From Hanleya hanleyi (Eukaryota > Mollusca > Polyplacophora > Lepidopleurida > Hanleyidae), in the NCBI GenBank assembly GCA_036873755.1, contig JAVTVY010019004.1, positions 1-64,000 on the forward strand: a stretch of 64,000 nt of DNA, written 5' to 3'. Positions 13,063 to 23,150 of this stretch are shown here, in pieces. Made by a program: the position numbers and the translations under genes. The notes below the pieces were generated by a model that worked only from the letters and a program-made list of their open reading frames with translations, was not told where the DNA came from and ran no database searches. Position 1 is the stretch's first letter, and each line of letters begins with the position of its first letter.

Positions 13063-13453
13063 CAACCTCCCCACAGCGCATGCTCCATTTCGCAGGCTCT
13101 AATAACATCCCTGCCTCCAATAGCGGAAGTTGACCTTTACTACGTTGCTATGACGTATAGGGGAAACCAACCAACGCACGGTTCAGTTTGAATCCGACCA
13201 AACAACTCCTTTAGTGTTGCACATGAGCGAACTACTTTTCATATGCTCTGTCCAGATAAACAGGGAAAATTATCTCCAGATAATTCTTTTTAACGCTAGG
13301 TCAACGGAGGTATTATGCAGACTTGAAAAGTAATCAAAATTTTCGTTAAACATCTATTTTACTATATATGATGTCACTGCCGGCGATGTGCGCGAAGGCC
13401 CCGAATCCGGTCCAAAAATCTGACTGGTGGCTAGACCCCCAGCGAGGTGGTTG
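13063..13453 (+). mobile_element. 391-bp MITE with 9-bp target duplication (copy 1)
   Basis: Starts CAACCTCCCC and ends GAGGTGGTTG. It is flanked on both sides by ATCCAGTCA (13054-13062 and 13454-13462), and removing it restores a continuous A' satellite array. A second copy in the opposite orientation is at 26122-26521 with a different 9-bp duplication. A 9-bp duplication suggests a Mutator-like or Merlin-like source; this is inference from duplication length. No coding capacity. Confidence 0.85.
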
Positions 13454-13865
13454 ATCCAGTCAATGGGGTGGGTGCATGTAAAATTAGGATTTTTTCCCGG
13501 AACTATAAAAAGCGGAATACGGACTTTACCCCTAAAATAGGGGAAAACACCTATCAACTGTAGCCAAAAGGGCTAATATCGGTCCCCGGGATTATTGGGA
13601 CCTGCCTATCCAGTCAATGGGATGGGTGCATGTAAAATTAGGATTTTTTCCCGAAACTATAAAAAGCGGAACACGGACTTTACCCCTAAAATAGGGGAAA
13701 ACCCCTATCAACCCTAGCCAAAAGGGCTAATATCGGTCCCCGGGCTTATCGGGGCCTGCCTATCAAGTCAATGGGGTGGGTGCATGTAAAATTAGGATTA
13801 TTTTCCGAAAATATAAAAAGCGGAACTCGGACTTTACCCCTACAATATGGGTCTGTATTATACAA
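13454..13865 (+). repeat. A' satellite array, left arm of E1
   Basis: Tandem units of about 155 bp, each opening GGGTGGGTGCATGTAAAA and containing AAAAGCGGAA, GGACTTTACCCCTA and CCAAAAGGGCTAAT. Confidence 0.85.
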
Positions 13866-14745
13866 TATAAGGGAAAATGCCTGTATGGGGTATGGGGATG
13901 GTCAATTTTTTCGTGGGCTTTACTATGGCTTGTGGGGTCTCGTTTTTCTCGTCTCGCCAAGAAAATGACAATGGGAAGGGTCCCGGAGCGAATCGGTGAA
14001 ATTTTTGAGAAAAGTCACCGAGGTCTGTATATAGGCTCATACTGGCTATATGGGGGGAGGGGTGGTCAATTTTTTTTTGTGGGTGTTACTATGGGTTGTG
14101 TGGTCTCGTTTTTCTCGTCTCGCCGAGAAAAACACAATGGGAGGGGTCCCGGAGCGAATCGGTGAAATATTTGGGAAAAGTCACCGAGGTCTGTATATAG
14201 CCCCATGTAATCCCATACTGGCTATATGGGGGTATAGGTTCAACCTGGGAAAGTCACACACGTTCATTGTGATATGGGTTGTTTGGATTTGTTTTTCACG
14301 TCTCGTCATTTAGAACACGATGGGAAGGGTCTCGGAGCGCAACGGTGAAATTTTTGGAAAAGTACTATATAGCCCATATAGTCCCATACTGGCTATATGG
14401 GGGTATAGGTTCAACCTGGGAAATTCATACACGTTCATTGTGATATGGGTTGTTTGGATTTGTTTTTCACGTCTCGTCATTTAGAACACGATGGGAAGGG
14501 TCTCGGAGCGCAACGGTGAAATTTTTGGAAAAGTACCATATAGCCCATATAGTCCCATACTGGCTATATGGGGGTATAGGTTCAACCTTGGAAATTCACA
14601 CACGTTCATTGTGATATGGGCTGTTTGGATTTGTTTTTCACGTCTCTTCATTTAGAACACGATGGGAAGGGTCCCGGAGCGAAACGGTGAAATTTTTGGA
14701 AAAGTTCACCGAGGCCCGGGTAGGCCCATAGACCTATACTCCATG
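13866..14745 (+). repeat. B satellite array, left arm of E1
   Basis: Units of about 175 bp with CGGAGCGAATCGGTGAAAT or CGGAGCGCAACGGTGAAAT, TTTTCACGTCTCGTCATTTA, and a run of CCATATAGTCCCATACTGG. The last three units (14238-14745) are highly similar. The inverse array is at 23150-24560. Confidence 0.85.
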
Positions 14746-15130
14746 GCTATGGGGGTATAGGCCCATACGGGGTGGACGTTTTGGGGTCTAGGTGAGCCCC
14801 TAATGATCCTATGATGTCGTATGAGGTCTTATTTTGAAGCTCTCGTGGAGGAGCATACGATTGAACTAATGGTTCGTCCGTTTTCAATAGGTTGCGCATG
14901 CGCAGTCTGGCCGTAGCATAGAAAGCAGGCATTTTGGGGGGTATGCGGGTGTGTATTTGGGGTAGAGATTGACCGCTATGGGACCGAATGAGTCGTGGGA
15001 GGTGGCAAAGTGAAGCTTGTGTGGGTTAGAGTCAGAATGGTGTGTTTATAAGTGCAAGTCGCGTTAATCTGCGCATGCGCAGTTGGTTGTAGTAAGTAAA
15101 GTGGCCATTTTGGGGCAGTACAGGAAGGTA
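14746..15130 (+). repeat. C and D satellite units, left arm of E1
   Basis: C contains CCCATACGGGGTGGACGTTT and a TGCGCATGCGCAG palindrome (about 14894). D contains AAGCTTGTGTGGGTTAGAG and CTGCGCATGCGCAGTTGG (about 15070). Both recur inverted at 22780-23150 and in E2. Confidence 0.8.
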
Positions 15131-16335
15131 TTTGGGGTCGAGATGGACCATCCTTGGTCCGAATGCGTCCTGGAAGGTATCATTTTGTAGCCCTCGGGGT
15201 GTAGACCCCGATTTGAGGGCTGCCCACGTCACCTGTGACGTCATCGATGACGTCATCAGTACGAGTAGTAGCGAAAGTGGGCATTTTAGGGCACTGAAGG
15301 ATGATATTTGGGGTGGAGAGGGACCATCCTTGGTCCGAATGCGTCGTGGGAGGTATCATCTTGTGGCTGTCGGGGTGTAGACCCCGATTTGAGGGCTGCC
15401 CACGTCACCTGTGACGTCATCAGTACGAGTAGTAGCGAAAGTGGGCATTTTGGGGCAGTGAAGGAAGGTATTTGGGGTAGAGAGGGACCATCTTTGGTCC
15501 GAATGCGTCTAGGGAAGTGTCATGTTGTAGCTCTCGCTGTGTACATCCCGATTTGAGGGATGTCCGCGTCACATGTGACGTCATCGGTGACGTCATCAGT
15601 ACGAGTAGTAGCGAAAGTGGGCATTTTAGGGCAGTACAGGAAGGTATTTGGGATAGAGAGGGACCATCTTTGGTCCGAATGTGTCTAGGGAAGTGTCATG
15701 TTGTAGCTCTCGGGGTGTAGATCCCGATGTGAGGGATGTTCGCGTCATCTGTGACGTCATCAGTAGGAGTAGTAGCGAAAGTGGACATTTTGGGGAAGTG
15801 AAGGAAGGTATTTGGTGTAGAGATGGACCATTATTGGTCCGAATGGACCGCGTAGGGTGTCATGTTGTAGCTCTCGGGGTGTAATCCCGATTTGAGGATG
15901 TTCACGTCATCTGTGGCGTCATTGGTGACGTCATCAGTACGAGTAGTAGCGAAAGTGGGCATTTTAGGAAAGTGCAGGAAGGTGTTTGGGTTAGAGAGGG
16001 ACCATCGTTGGTCCGATTGTGTCGTGGGAGGTGTCATCTTGTAGCTTTCATGGTGTACATCCCCATTTTAGGGATGTTCGCGTCATCTGTGACGTCATTG
16101 GTGATGTCATCAGTACGAGTAGTAGCGAAAGTGGGCATTTTGGGGCGGTGAAGAAAGGGATGTGAGGTAGGGATGGACCATCGTTGGTCCGAATGCGTCG
16201 TGTGGGTGTCATATTGTAGCTCTCGGGATGTAGACCACGATTTGAGAGATGTCCACAGCATCTGTGACGTCATCGGTGACGTCATCAGAACGAGTAGTAG
16301 CGAAAGTGGGCATTTTAGGGGAGTGAAGGAAGGAT
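15131..16335 (+). repeat. E satellite array with CRE motifs, left arm of E1
   Basis: Seven units of 160-180 bp. Each has GTACGAGTAGTAGCGAAAGT, GGACCATCCTTGGTCCGAAT (itself containing an inverted repeat), and one or two TGACGTCA palindromes. About ten perfect TGACGTCA sites occur in 1.2 kb. Open frames through the array on both strands are repeat artefacts. Confidence 0.9.
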
Positions 16336-16388
16336 TAGTAGTTTAAAAGCGCATTTCGAGGCCTTTTCACCTAGCGGCACAATGCGCA

Positions 16389-16555
16389 ATGAGAGTATGC
16401 GCGCGTGTGTGTGCGTGTGTGTGTGTATGTGCGTGTGTGTATGCTTGCGTGTACGCGTGTGAGTGTGTGTGTTTGCGTGGGTGTGCGTGTGTATATGTGT
16501 GTGTGTATGCGTGTGTATGTGTGTGTGTGTGCAGGTGTGTATGCATGCGTGTGCG
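16389..16555 (+). repeat. (GT)n-rich tract
   Basis: Degenerate GTGTGTATGCGTGT alternating purine-pyrimidine sequence. Confidence 0.9.
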
Positions 16556-18530
16556 AAAGGTGTCAAGTGGGGACAGTTGCATGGATACACACCTTTCAAC
16601 CGGGGACACCTCGGCAACCGGGGACGTCCCCGGTTGACCAAAGGTCCAAAATCGCTTTCTCTGTTCATTTTATAGCACTCTCTAGTGAAAAAAGGTAAAA
16701 AAAGCTTATCTTTCCAATAGTCCCCGATTTCACTGTGTGAAAATAGATACGGAGGGTGTGTTCGTGTGTGGCGTGTCGATTGGACAAAATTGCGGCCATA
16801 CCCTTGTGTCCCCGTTTGCGCATGAATTAGTTAGTCACGTGACAACGAACGAAGAGAGATAAAACGAGACTGAAGAAAGAACAATACACGATTCGACTGC
16901 GGGCAATATTGTACGGAACGTAAGTTGAATTTTCTGATTTACTTTGAAACACTTGTTTGATGGACATAAACCGAAAACGAAACAATAGGCGTACCGTACC
17001 TAGTCAGATATTTTGTTTGTCCCCATGTTCCTGCAAATCAGAAGAAAATGCCAGAAGACAACAACAACAACAATCTTCCTTGAGGAATAGTTTATTACTC
17101 AGTTGTTGATACTTCAACGTTGTCATTCGATAAAGTGATAGACGGAAAACAACGACAACTAGATATTGATGGTACAATATCACGGCCTTTCCATGACGTC
17201 CCCCACAGGTATTATTTCGCTGTATTGTGATGTGGCATATACTACAAATACGGAATGGAAACATTTTCCGGAAAGTTTAATTTGTCAAGATTGCGAGCGC
17301 CTTCGATCGAGTGTGAACTTTCATCGTTATGTGCCGTTGTTCAAACAATTGCAAAAAAGTTAAACGGTTGAACGTCTATTGTATTCTATTTGAGTCCCGC
17401 TCTATCTGGGCACTGAATATATGTCGCTCAATACTGATTTCGTCGTGTACAACAACATACTTCAAACAGCATGCTAATTTGGGGCGGAAATTGTATTGCT
17501 GTCTACAACAATGCGAATGCATTCTTACTGTCAATTCCAAACACATATATATATTTCCTCAATCAAAATTGCTGACCTGTACCAGAAACTTCAGCCTAGT
17601 ATCCACAAATCGCGTGAAATAACAACGAGATGCAGTTGCAGAGATGTCAGTTCACTTACGTATTTTGGCGCGCAATTTTAGTCGACTGGGTATTGTTTTT
17701 CAATTAGTAAACGAATCCCTACCTTCTCTGCACAGTCCATTCTTACTTCATCTGGGAACATTCCACGTAAACGGCGGCATCGAATATTCCCTCGTTTTAG
17801 GGTCTTTAATCCTAGACACCTAAATGCCATCCCTGCCGCGCTTGCTTAGAAAACAGCTAAGTTCCTACGCTCCCCGTGAAAGGAACACTCGCGCGTATTT
17901 CAAGACAGACGCGCGCACTTCCGGTGAGGCAAATTATTCACCTTGTTTGTTTACGAATACCAGTATCGCTAAGCCCCTGTCTACGCTGTAGTATGTCAAA
18001 TTAACGGCTTTCTCGTAACTGTTCAAGTTTTCCCCAATTACTGTTCCCGGTACGGAGTCATTGTCAACGAAAGACGAAAACTGGCTGCGTCCAGCGACGT
18101 CCATGAAACGTGTTCAACGTTACATGTAGTAATAACACATCAAAGTGTGATAGAATTGGTTATATGTTCCCTTGACATGTCCCTATTTAGCCTACATATC
18201 ATTTGCAATAATAAATTTATTGATGATGTCCCCATTTGGTTGGTTTTAAACATTTGTCCCCACTTGGATAGTCTACACTTGACGGGAGTGCGTCCCCATT
18301 TTAGCAGCATCTTTCACGCCGAGTGTGAAATGTGTGCGTCCCCACTTTGACTAGCTTGAACACTTTTGGTAAATTTCAGAATTTGATGGATCCAAAGGTC
18401 CAGTGGGCGTCTCTATGATTGCCTTTATTGGAATCTGAGGTTCATTTATCTCTTGGTACCTTATTAACAAAGTCCCCATTTAGGGGGGTTGTGGCAGGCG
18501 TCCCCGGTTGACATCTTTCACATGTATGCA
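16556..18530. mobile_element. nested element with GGGGAC subterminal repeats
   Basis: It interrupts the (GT)n tract. Ends are similar in inverse: GAAAGGTGTCAAGTGGGGAC at left and, on the complement of the right end, GAAAGATGTCAACCGGGGAC. Subterminal GTCCCC/GGGGAC motifs are dense: left around 16570-16640, including the hairpin AACCGGGGACGTCCCCGGTT (16615-16634); right at 18226-18345 and 18470-18515. The interior has no recognised protein. A consensus splice donor (AACGTAAGTTG) lies near 16918. Class not assigned. Confidence 0.5.
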
Positions 18531-18731
18531 TGTGTGGGTATGCGTCTGTCTGTGTGTGTCTCCGTATGGAGGCGCACGCTCCTGTGGTGCACCCTGTACC
18601 CTAGGATGTTCAAGAATGTTCCACCATCCCGGCCTTCTATCAGGCCCAGGTCAGAAGCCCTCATGTCCTGCATGGGAATAGTCAGTCATATTGTGTGTGT
18701 ATGCATGTGTGCGTCTGTGTTTATGCATCTG

Positions 18732-18769
<38 letters not shown>

Positions 18770-19165
18770 TGTGTGTACCTGTGTATGCGTCTGTGTATGT
18801 GTGTGTGTGTGTGAGTGTATGTCTCTGTGTGTATACGTCCGTGTGTATACGTCCGTGTGTGTGTGTGTGCTTGCGTGTGTTTACGCGTGTGTGGGTTTGC
18901 GTGTGTGTGTACGCGTGTGCGCGTATGCGTGTATGTGTATGTGCGTGTATGTGTGTGTGTATGCATGTGTGTGTGTGCGTGTGTGTATGCGACTTGGTGT
19001 GCTTGCGAGAGTGTGTATGCGTGTGTGTATTCGTGCGTGTGTGTATCTGTATGCTTGCGTGTGTGTACGCGTGTGCGTGTATGCGTCTCTGTGTGTGTGT
19101 ATGTGTGTGCATGTGCGTGCATTTGCGTGTGTGTGTATGCGTGTATGTGTATGCGTGATGTGGCG
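18531..19165 (+). repeat. module plus long (GT)n tract
   Basis: 18550-18690 is a module with CTCCTGTGGTGCACC and GAATGTTCCACCATCCC. It is also found at 21350-21450 and inverted at 48410-48520. From 18690 to 19160 the sequence is almost pure degenerate GT/GC alternation. Confidence 0.85.
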
Positions 19166-19400
19166 GTTATTACGAGCTTGGTAGGATTCTAGATTAACCT
19201 GGGAAGGATGGGCAGTTCCATTTGGACCAATCAGCGATGGAGAAAAAGAACCAATCAGCGATCGAACAATCAGCCAATCGATAAGCACCGGGTTTTTCCA
19301 TGCCTCGGGGACTTGGAGTCCCCACGGTAGTCTTTCGACGCGGTCCGCGCGGGCATCCGGGGACTTCACGTCCGCGCGTCCATCCGGGTACTTCACCTTA
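19166..19400. promoter_or_regulatory. CCAAT-rich core of E1
   Basis: Unique-looking 235-bp core at the exact centre of E1, also present inverted at the centre of E2 (47960-48180). It holds three ACCAATCAGCGAT or ACAATCAGCC-like motifs and one CCAATCGAT within 70 bp (19226-19290), the pattern expected of NF-Y-type CCAAT boxes. Promoter activity is inference. Confidence 0.5.
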
Positions 19401-19676
19401 CGCGTGTCTATATACTTGTGTATGCGTGTGTATGTGTGTGTGTATGTGTGCGTGTGAATGTGTGTGCTTGCGTGTGTGAATACGTCTGTGTGCATGTGTG
19501 TGTGCGTGTGTATGATTGCGTGTGTGCGTATGCGTGTATGTGCGTGTGCGTGTAGGCGTGTATCTGTGTGTGTGTATGCGTCTGTGTGTATGCGTCTGTG
19601 TGCGTGTGTGTATACACGTGTGTGTGCGTATGCGTGTGTATGTCTGTACCTGTGTGTCTGCGTGCAAATGCGTCGT
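19401..19676 (+). repeat. (GT)n-rich tract
   Basis: Continuation of the alternating GT sequence on the other side of the core. Confidence 0.9.
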
Positions 19677-19937
19677 GTGAGGTGTCATCTTGTAGCAACG
19701 CCCACCAACGCCATTCTTAATGCTTCAACGCCCTGGTGAAATAGCTCAAAAGCTCTGATATTCCATGGAATTGTCACTAATTCTTCGAAATGCAGTGACG
19801 CCCGTCGACGCCCGTCGTTACACCTTAACACTCTAACATAACGCCATGATATAGACCGGAGAGAGAACAACAACAGCAACAACAACAAGGATGACACATG
19901 AGAGAACAACAACAACAAGAAGTTTTTTTTCATATAG
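19677..19937. repeat. downstream module of the zinc-finger gene
   Basis: Contains CAACGCCCACCAACGCC, CTTCAACGCCCTGGTGAAAT and a CAACAACAACAA run. It is conserved at 46673-46888 and inverted at 49943-50200, always just beyond the gene's AATAAA, so the duplicated unit is larger than the gene. Confidence 0.75.
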
Positions 19938-19943
19938 TTTATT
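19938..19943 (-). terminator. poly(A) signal of the E1 zinc-finger gene
   Basis: AATAAA on the minus strand, 310 bp past the stop codon. It is preserved at the same place in the other copies (45143, 46889, 49937). Confidence 0.65.
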
Positions 19944-20251
19944 CTCCCCAATGTTACATCATACCCACGCTGGGGGAGCCGCGTTGGGTATATTTACAAT
20001 TCAAGAAGATTCTTGTCCAATCAGAGGCCACCATTTGCATCTGTCATATTCGTTCCTGTCCGTTAGATGTATTCTCGGCTACTCTTGTCCAATCAGAAGT
20101 CGCCATTTCAGAAAGTTCCATCTTCGGCCATGTTCGCTCTGAACCGTTTGTTCTAATCGTCATCGGGCAGGCCAGGATACCGTTGAGGAAACATATCCTC
20201 AGATAGTTGTTTGCGCATTCTGAGTATCTATCAGTGCATGGGTGAATACTT

Positions 20252-21172
20252 TCATCCGATGGGGTGGTGGATCAGCTTGGTAAGGAAAAACGTAACATTG
20301 GTCACCCTCTTCACTGTCCACTTGGTGTTGGGTCGTTGTTGTTGGGCCCATCCCAAGACATCCAATTGTTCCAGTTTCTCCAGCATCATCTCTAGTGACC
20401 TCCGGTTAATGATGGTAAACGGTTGGTCGTACACTGGGTTGATGGCACTGGAATAGAAATAGCGCAATTCACCCGTCATCTTATGGCATAAGATGTACCC
20501 AAATGCTACATTTAATGTGAAGGCCGTAGGTTGGTCATTGAAGATGGTTTCCACGTAGCTGCGTAGACGGGTGAGATTGGTCAGTGGGAAATTGTAGATA
20601 TCTTGAATAGGGCGATGACGGTGGAAACAGTGCCGTGTCATGGACCAATGGCGCCGATCGATGTCATTCACTGGATGATCTTCGGGTAAGAGATCGCTGG
20701 GAACATTTATGGGTTCGTCCAGAAAATGTTCGATGTATGGTGTAGGACTCGAAACTGTAACGGTGGGTACCGGCTGGAAATCCAGGCTCTTCTCAACTGT
20801 GGATATAGGCGGGCTCTCCGTCATCGCATCACCAGTGGCGTTCGTCTTCCCGGTTTCATCTTCACTGGGTCTGACATTCCGCGGCTCCTCTTCAGTAGGA
20901 AGTTGTCGCCAAAACCGTAGAGACGGACCATGAATCAAACGCTCATGCCGTTTTAACTGACTGGGTCGTTTGAAGAGTTGACCACAATCCTTACATTGTT
21001 CCGTCGCGCCCTCGTGGAATGAGCGTTCGTGGCGCAGTAAATGATCCTCCCGATTAAATGACCGTGCGCAGGTTATACAAGTAAACCGTGCATCGTTGTT
21101 GGTGGAGGCCTCGTGGCATCGTAAATTATCTAGACGAGTAAACTGCTTCTGGCAAGTTGTGCAAGTGAACAT
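20252..21172 (-). CDS. three-C2H2 zinc-finger protein with polymerase-associated N-terminal-type domain (E1 copy)
   Basis: 306 residues, intronless, start ATG at 21172. Finger 1 (C4, C7, H20) has lost its last histidine to Asn25. Finger 2 (C32, C35, H48, H53) and finger 3 (C60, C63, H76, H81) are complete. A Pro/Ser/acidic linker follows (about 85-160), then a conserved domain to the C-terminus with RRHWSMTRHCF, RLRSYVETIFND, LRYFYSSAINPVYDQPF, RPNTKWTVKRVTNVTFF. From memory, this domain resembles the segment that follows zinc fingers and precedes a family-B DNA polymerase in large transposon or virus-like invertebrate proteins; here the frame stops exactly where those continue. Likely a nuclear DNA-binding protein; function otherwise unknown. 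Other copies: 45349-46270, 47104-47890, 48695-49681. The upstream TATA box and palindrome are conserved. Confidence 0.75.
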   Translation of the reverse strand: MFTCTTCQKQFTRLDNLRCHEASTNNDARFTCITCARSFNREDHLLRHERSFHEGATEQCKDCGQLFKRPSQLKRHERLIHGPSLRFWRQLPTEEEPRNVRPSEDETGKTNATGDAMTESPPISTVEKSLDFQPVPTVTVSSPTPYIEHFLDEPINVPSDLLPEDHPVNDIDRRHWSMTRHCFHRHRPIQDIYNFPLTNLTRLRSYVETIFNDQPTAFTLNVAFGYILCHKMTGELRYFYSSAINPVYDQPFTIINRRSLEMMLEKLEQLDVLGWAQQQRPNTKWTVKRVTNVTFFLTKLIHHPIG

Positions 21173-21197
21173 CTTGGTGGTTGACAGAGTGTCTGAT

Positions 21198-21216
21198 GAA
21201 ACGGCCAGGCCGTTTC
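21198..21216. promoter_or_regulatory. 19-bp palindrome between TATA box and start codon
   Basis: GAAACGGCCAGGCCGTTTC: perfect 9-bp arms around one base, 25 bp upstream of the ATG and directly downstream of TATAAAA. Kept in the copies at 46296-46314 (one mismatch) and 48651-48669 (perfect). Its position suggests an operator or initiator element. Confidence 0.6.
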
Positions 21217-21217
21217 C

Positions 21218-21224
21218 TTTTATA
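21218..21224 (-). promoter_or_regulatory. TATA box of the E1 zinc-finger gene
   Basis: TATAAAA on the minus strand, 46-52 bp upstream of the ATG, which predicts a 5' leader of about 20 nt. Confidence 0.65.
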
Positions 21225-21459
21225 GCAAGCTAGCTGTTGATCTATTTTTAGCGCAATCAGTTCAACTTGGACGTCAGCGAAAAGAACCCGGATGTAGGCG
21301 CGGGCGTCAGCGACAAGAACCCGGATGTAGACGCGGACGTCAAACAGATGCACGCTCCTGTGGTGCACCGTGTACCCTAGGATGTTCACGAATGTTCCAC
21401 CATCCCCGACTTCTACCAGGCCCAGGTCCAGAAGCTCTCATGTCCTGCATGTGAATAGG
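21225..21459. repeat. upstream module of the zinc-finger gene
   Basis: Contains repeats of GACAAGAACCCGGATGTAG (two or three tandem units, 21268-21340) and the CTCCTGTGGTGCACC module. The same block lies inverted at 48410-48640. Confidence 0.7.
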
Positions 21460-21476
21460 CATATTGTGTGTGTATG

Positions 21477-21530
<54 letters not shown>

Positions 21531-21785
21531 TGGGTGTGCGTGTATGTGCGTGCGTGTGTGTGTGTGTGTATGTGTGTGTATGCGTCTGTGTGCGTGTGTG
21601 TGTGTGCTTGCGTGTGTGTAAGGGTGTGCGTGTGTATGTATGTGTATGCCTGTCTGTGTGTGTGTGTGTGTTTGCGAGTGTGTTTACGCGTGTGTGTGTG
21701 CATGAGTCTATGTGTATGTGTGTATGCGTCTCTGTGTATGTATGTATATGTGTGTGCGTGTGCGTATGCGTGTGTGTATGATATA
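21460..21785 (+). repeat. (GT)n microsatellite
   Basis: Nearly pure GT run at 21478-21525, degenerate GT/GC beyond. Confidence 0.9.
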
Positions 21786-22330
21786 TGTACAGACACCACC
21801 ATCAACACCACCACCACACACTACCACCACACACACACGCACACACACATACCACCACCACCATATTCCACCACCACCACCACCACCACCACCGGGCGTT
21901 GACGGGCGTCAACGCCCGGTGGGGGTGGTGGGAGCTCTCGTGTGGCAGAGCTCTTGGATCGGAGCTCCTAGAGCTTAAAGCCTGTGGAGCTCAGAGCTCG
22001 GAAGTGACATTTGCATATGACCTCTGTGAGGTCACTTCCGCATCCGTTCACGTGACCGGAACTGACCTTTGGCCCCTCCGCGCAATTTTTATCCGGTATT
22101 GTTAGCGCTCGCAGGGGTCAAAGGTCAGTTCCGGTCACATGAACGGAAGCGGAAGTGACCTCACAGAGGTCATATGCAAATGTCACTTCCGAGCTCTGAG
22201 CTCCACAGGTTTTAAGCTCCAAGAGCTCCGATCCAATAGCTCTGCCACACGGGAGCTCCCACCACCACCACTGGGCGTTGACGGCCGTCAACGCCCGGTG
22301 GTGGCGGTGGTGGTGGTGGTGGTGTTGGAA
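21786..22330. repeat. long palindrome flanked by (CCA)n/(GGT)n
   Basis: Arms of roughly 200 bp (about 21869-22073 and 22112-22326) around a 40-bp loop, bounded by (CCA)n at left and (GGT)n at right. Each arm carries the hairpin GGGCGTTGACG..CGTCAACGCCC, several GAGCTC sites, ATTTGCATATGACCTCTGTG (octamer-like) and AAAGGTCAGTTCCGG. The last phrase also occurs at the centre of E2 (47930). Confidence 0.8.
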
Positions 22331-22379
22331 TGTGGTGTGGTGGTATGTGTGTGTGCGTGTGTGTGTGGACACACACAGA

Positions 22380-22780
22380 CACATCTCTACACCAAGTAAC
22401 ATCCTTCACTGCTAAAAAATGCCGCATTTCGCTACTACTCACACTGATGACGTCACCAATGACGTCACAGATGCTGTGGATATCCCTCAAATCGGGGTCT
22501 ATACCCCGAGAGCTACAACATGACACCTCCCATGACGCATTCGGACCAAGGATGGTCCATCTCTGCACCAAATACCATCCTTCACTGCCCCAAAATGCTC
22601 ACTTTCGCTACTACTCCTACTGATGACGTCACCAATGACGTCACAGATGCTGTGGACAGCCCTCAAATCGAGGTCTACACCCCGAGAGCTACAGGACGAC
22701 ACCTTCCAGGACGCATTCGAACCGTGAATAGCCCATCTCGACCCCAAATACCTTCATGTACTGCCCCAAAATGGCCACTT
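22380..22780 (-). repeat. E satellite array, right arm of E1
   Basis: Inverse of 15131-16335 but only about 2.5 units. TGACGTCA pairs at 22447-22470 and 22622-22645. Confidence 0.85.
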
Positions 22781-23150
22781 TACTTACTACAACCAACTGC
22801 GCATGCGCAGATTAACGCGACTTGCACTTAAAAATACACCATTCTGACTCTAACCCACACAAGCTTCACTTTGACACCTTCCACGACCCATTCGGATCCA
22901 TAGCGGTCCATCTCTACCCCAAACACACACCCACATACCCCCCAAAATGCCTGCTTTCTATACTACGGCCAGACTCAGCATGCACAGAGTATTGACAACG
23001 TACGAACCATTAGTGTAGTCAAGTGCTCCTGCATGAGAGCTTCAAAATAAGACCTCATACGACACCATTGGACCACCAGGGACTCACCTAGACTCCAACA
23101 CGTCCACCCCGTATGGGCCTATACTCCCATAGCCATGCAGTATAGGCCTC
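22781..23150 (-). repeat. D and C units, right arm of E1
   Basis: Inverse of 14746-15130, including CTGCGCATGCGCAG near 22797. Confidence 0.8.

Noticed and set aside
15131..16285. Open frames in the E and A arrays (SSSESGHF and CFTLIPH repeats)
   Set aside because: Same reason: frame follows satellite units on both strands and shifts between units.
16315..16698. Cys/Val- or His/Thr-rich open frames across the GT tracts (also at 18489-19495, 19398-19739, 21413-21902 and 48145-48396)
   Set aside because: They are translations of alternating GT/CA repeats in all frames, with no coding signal.
21460..22330. CRISPR-like array of regularly spaced repeats
   Set aside because: Eukaryotic microsatellite and palindrome context; no direct repeat/spacer pattern and no cas genes.
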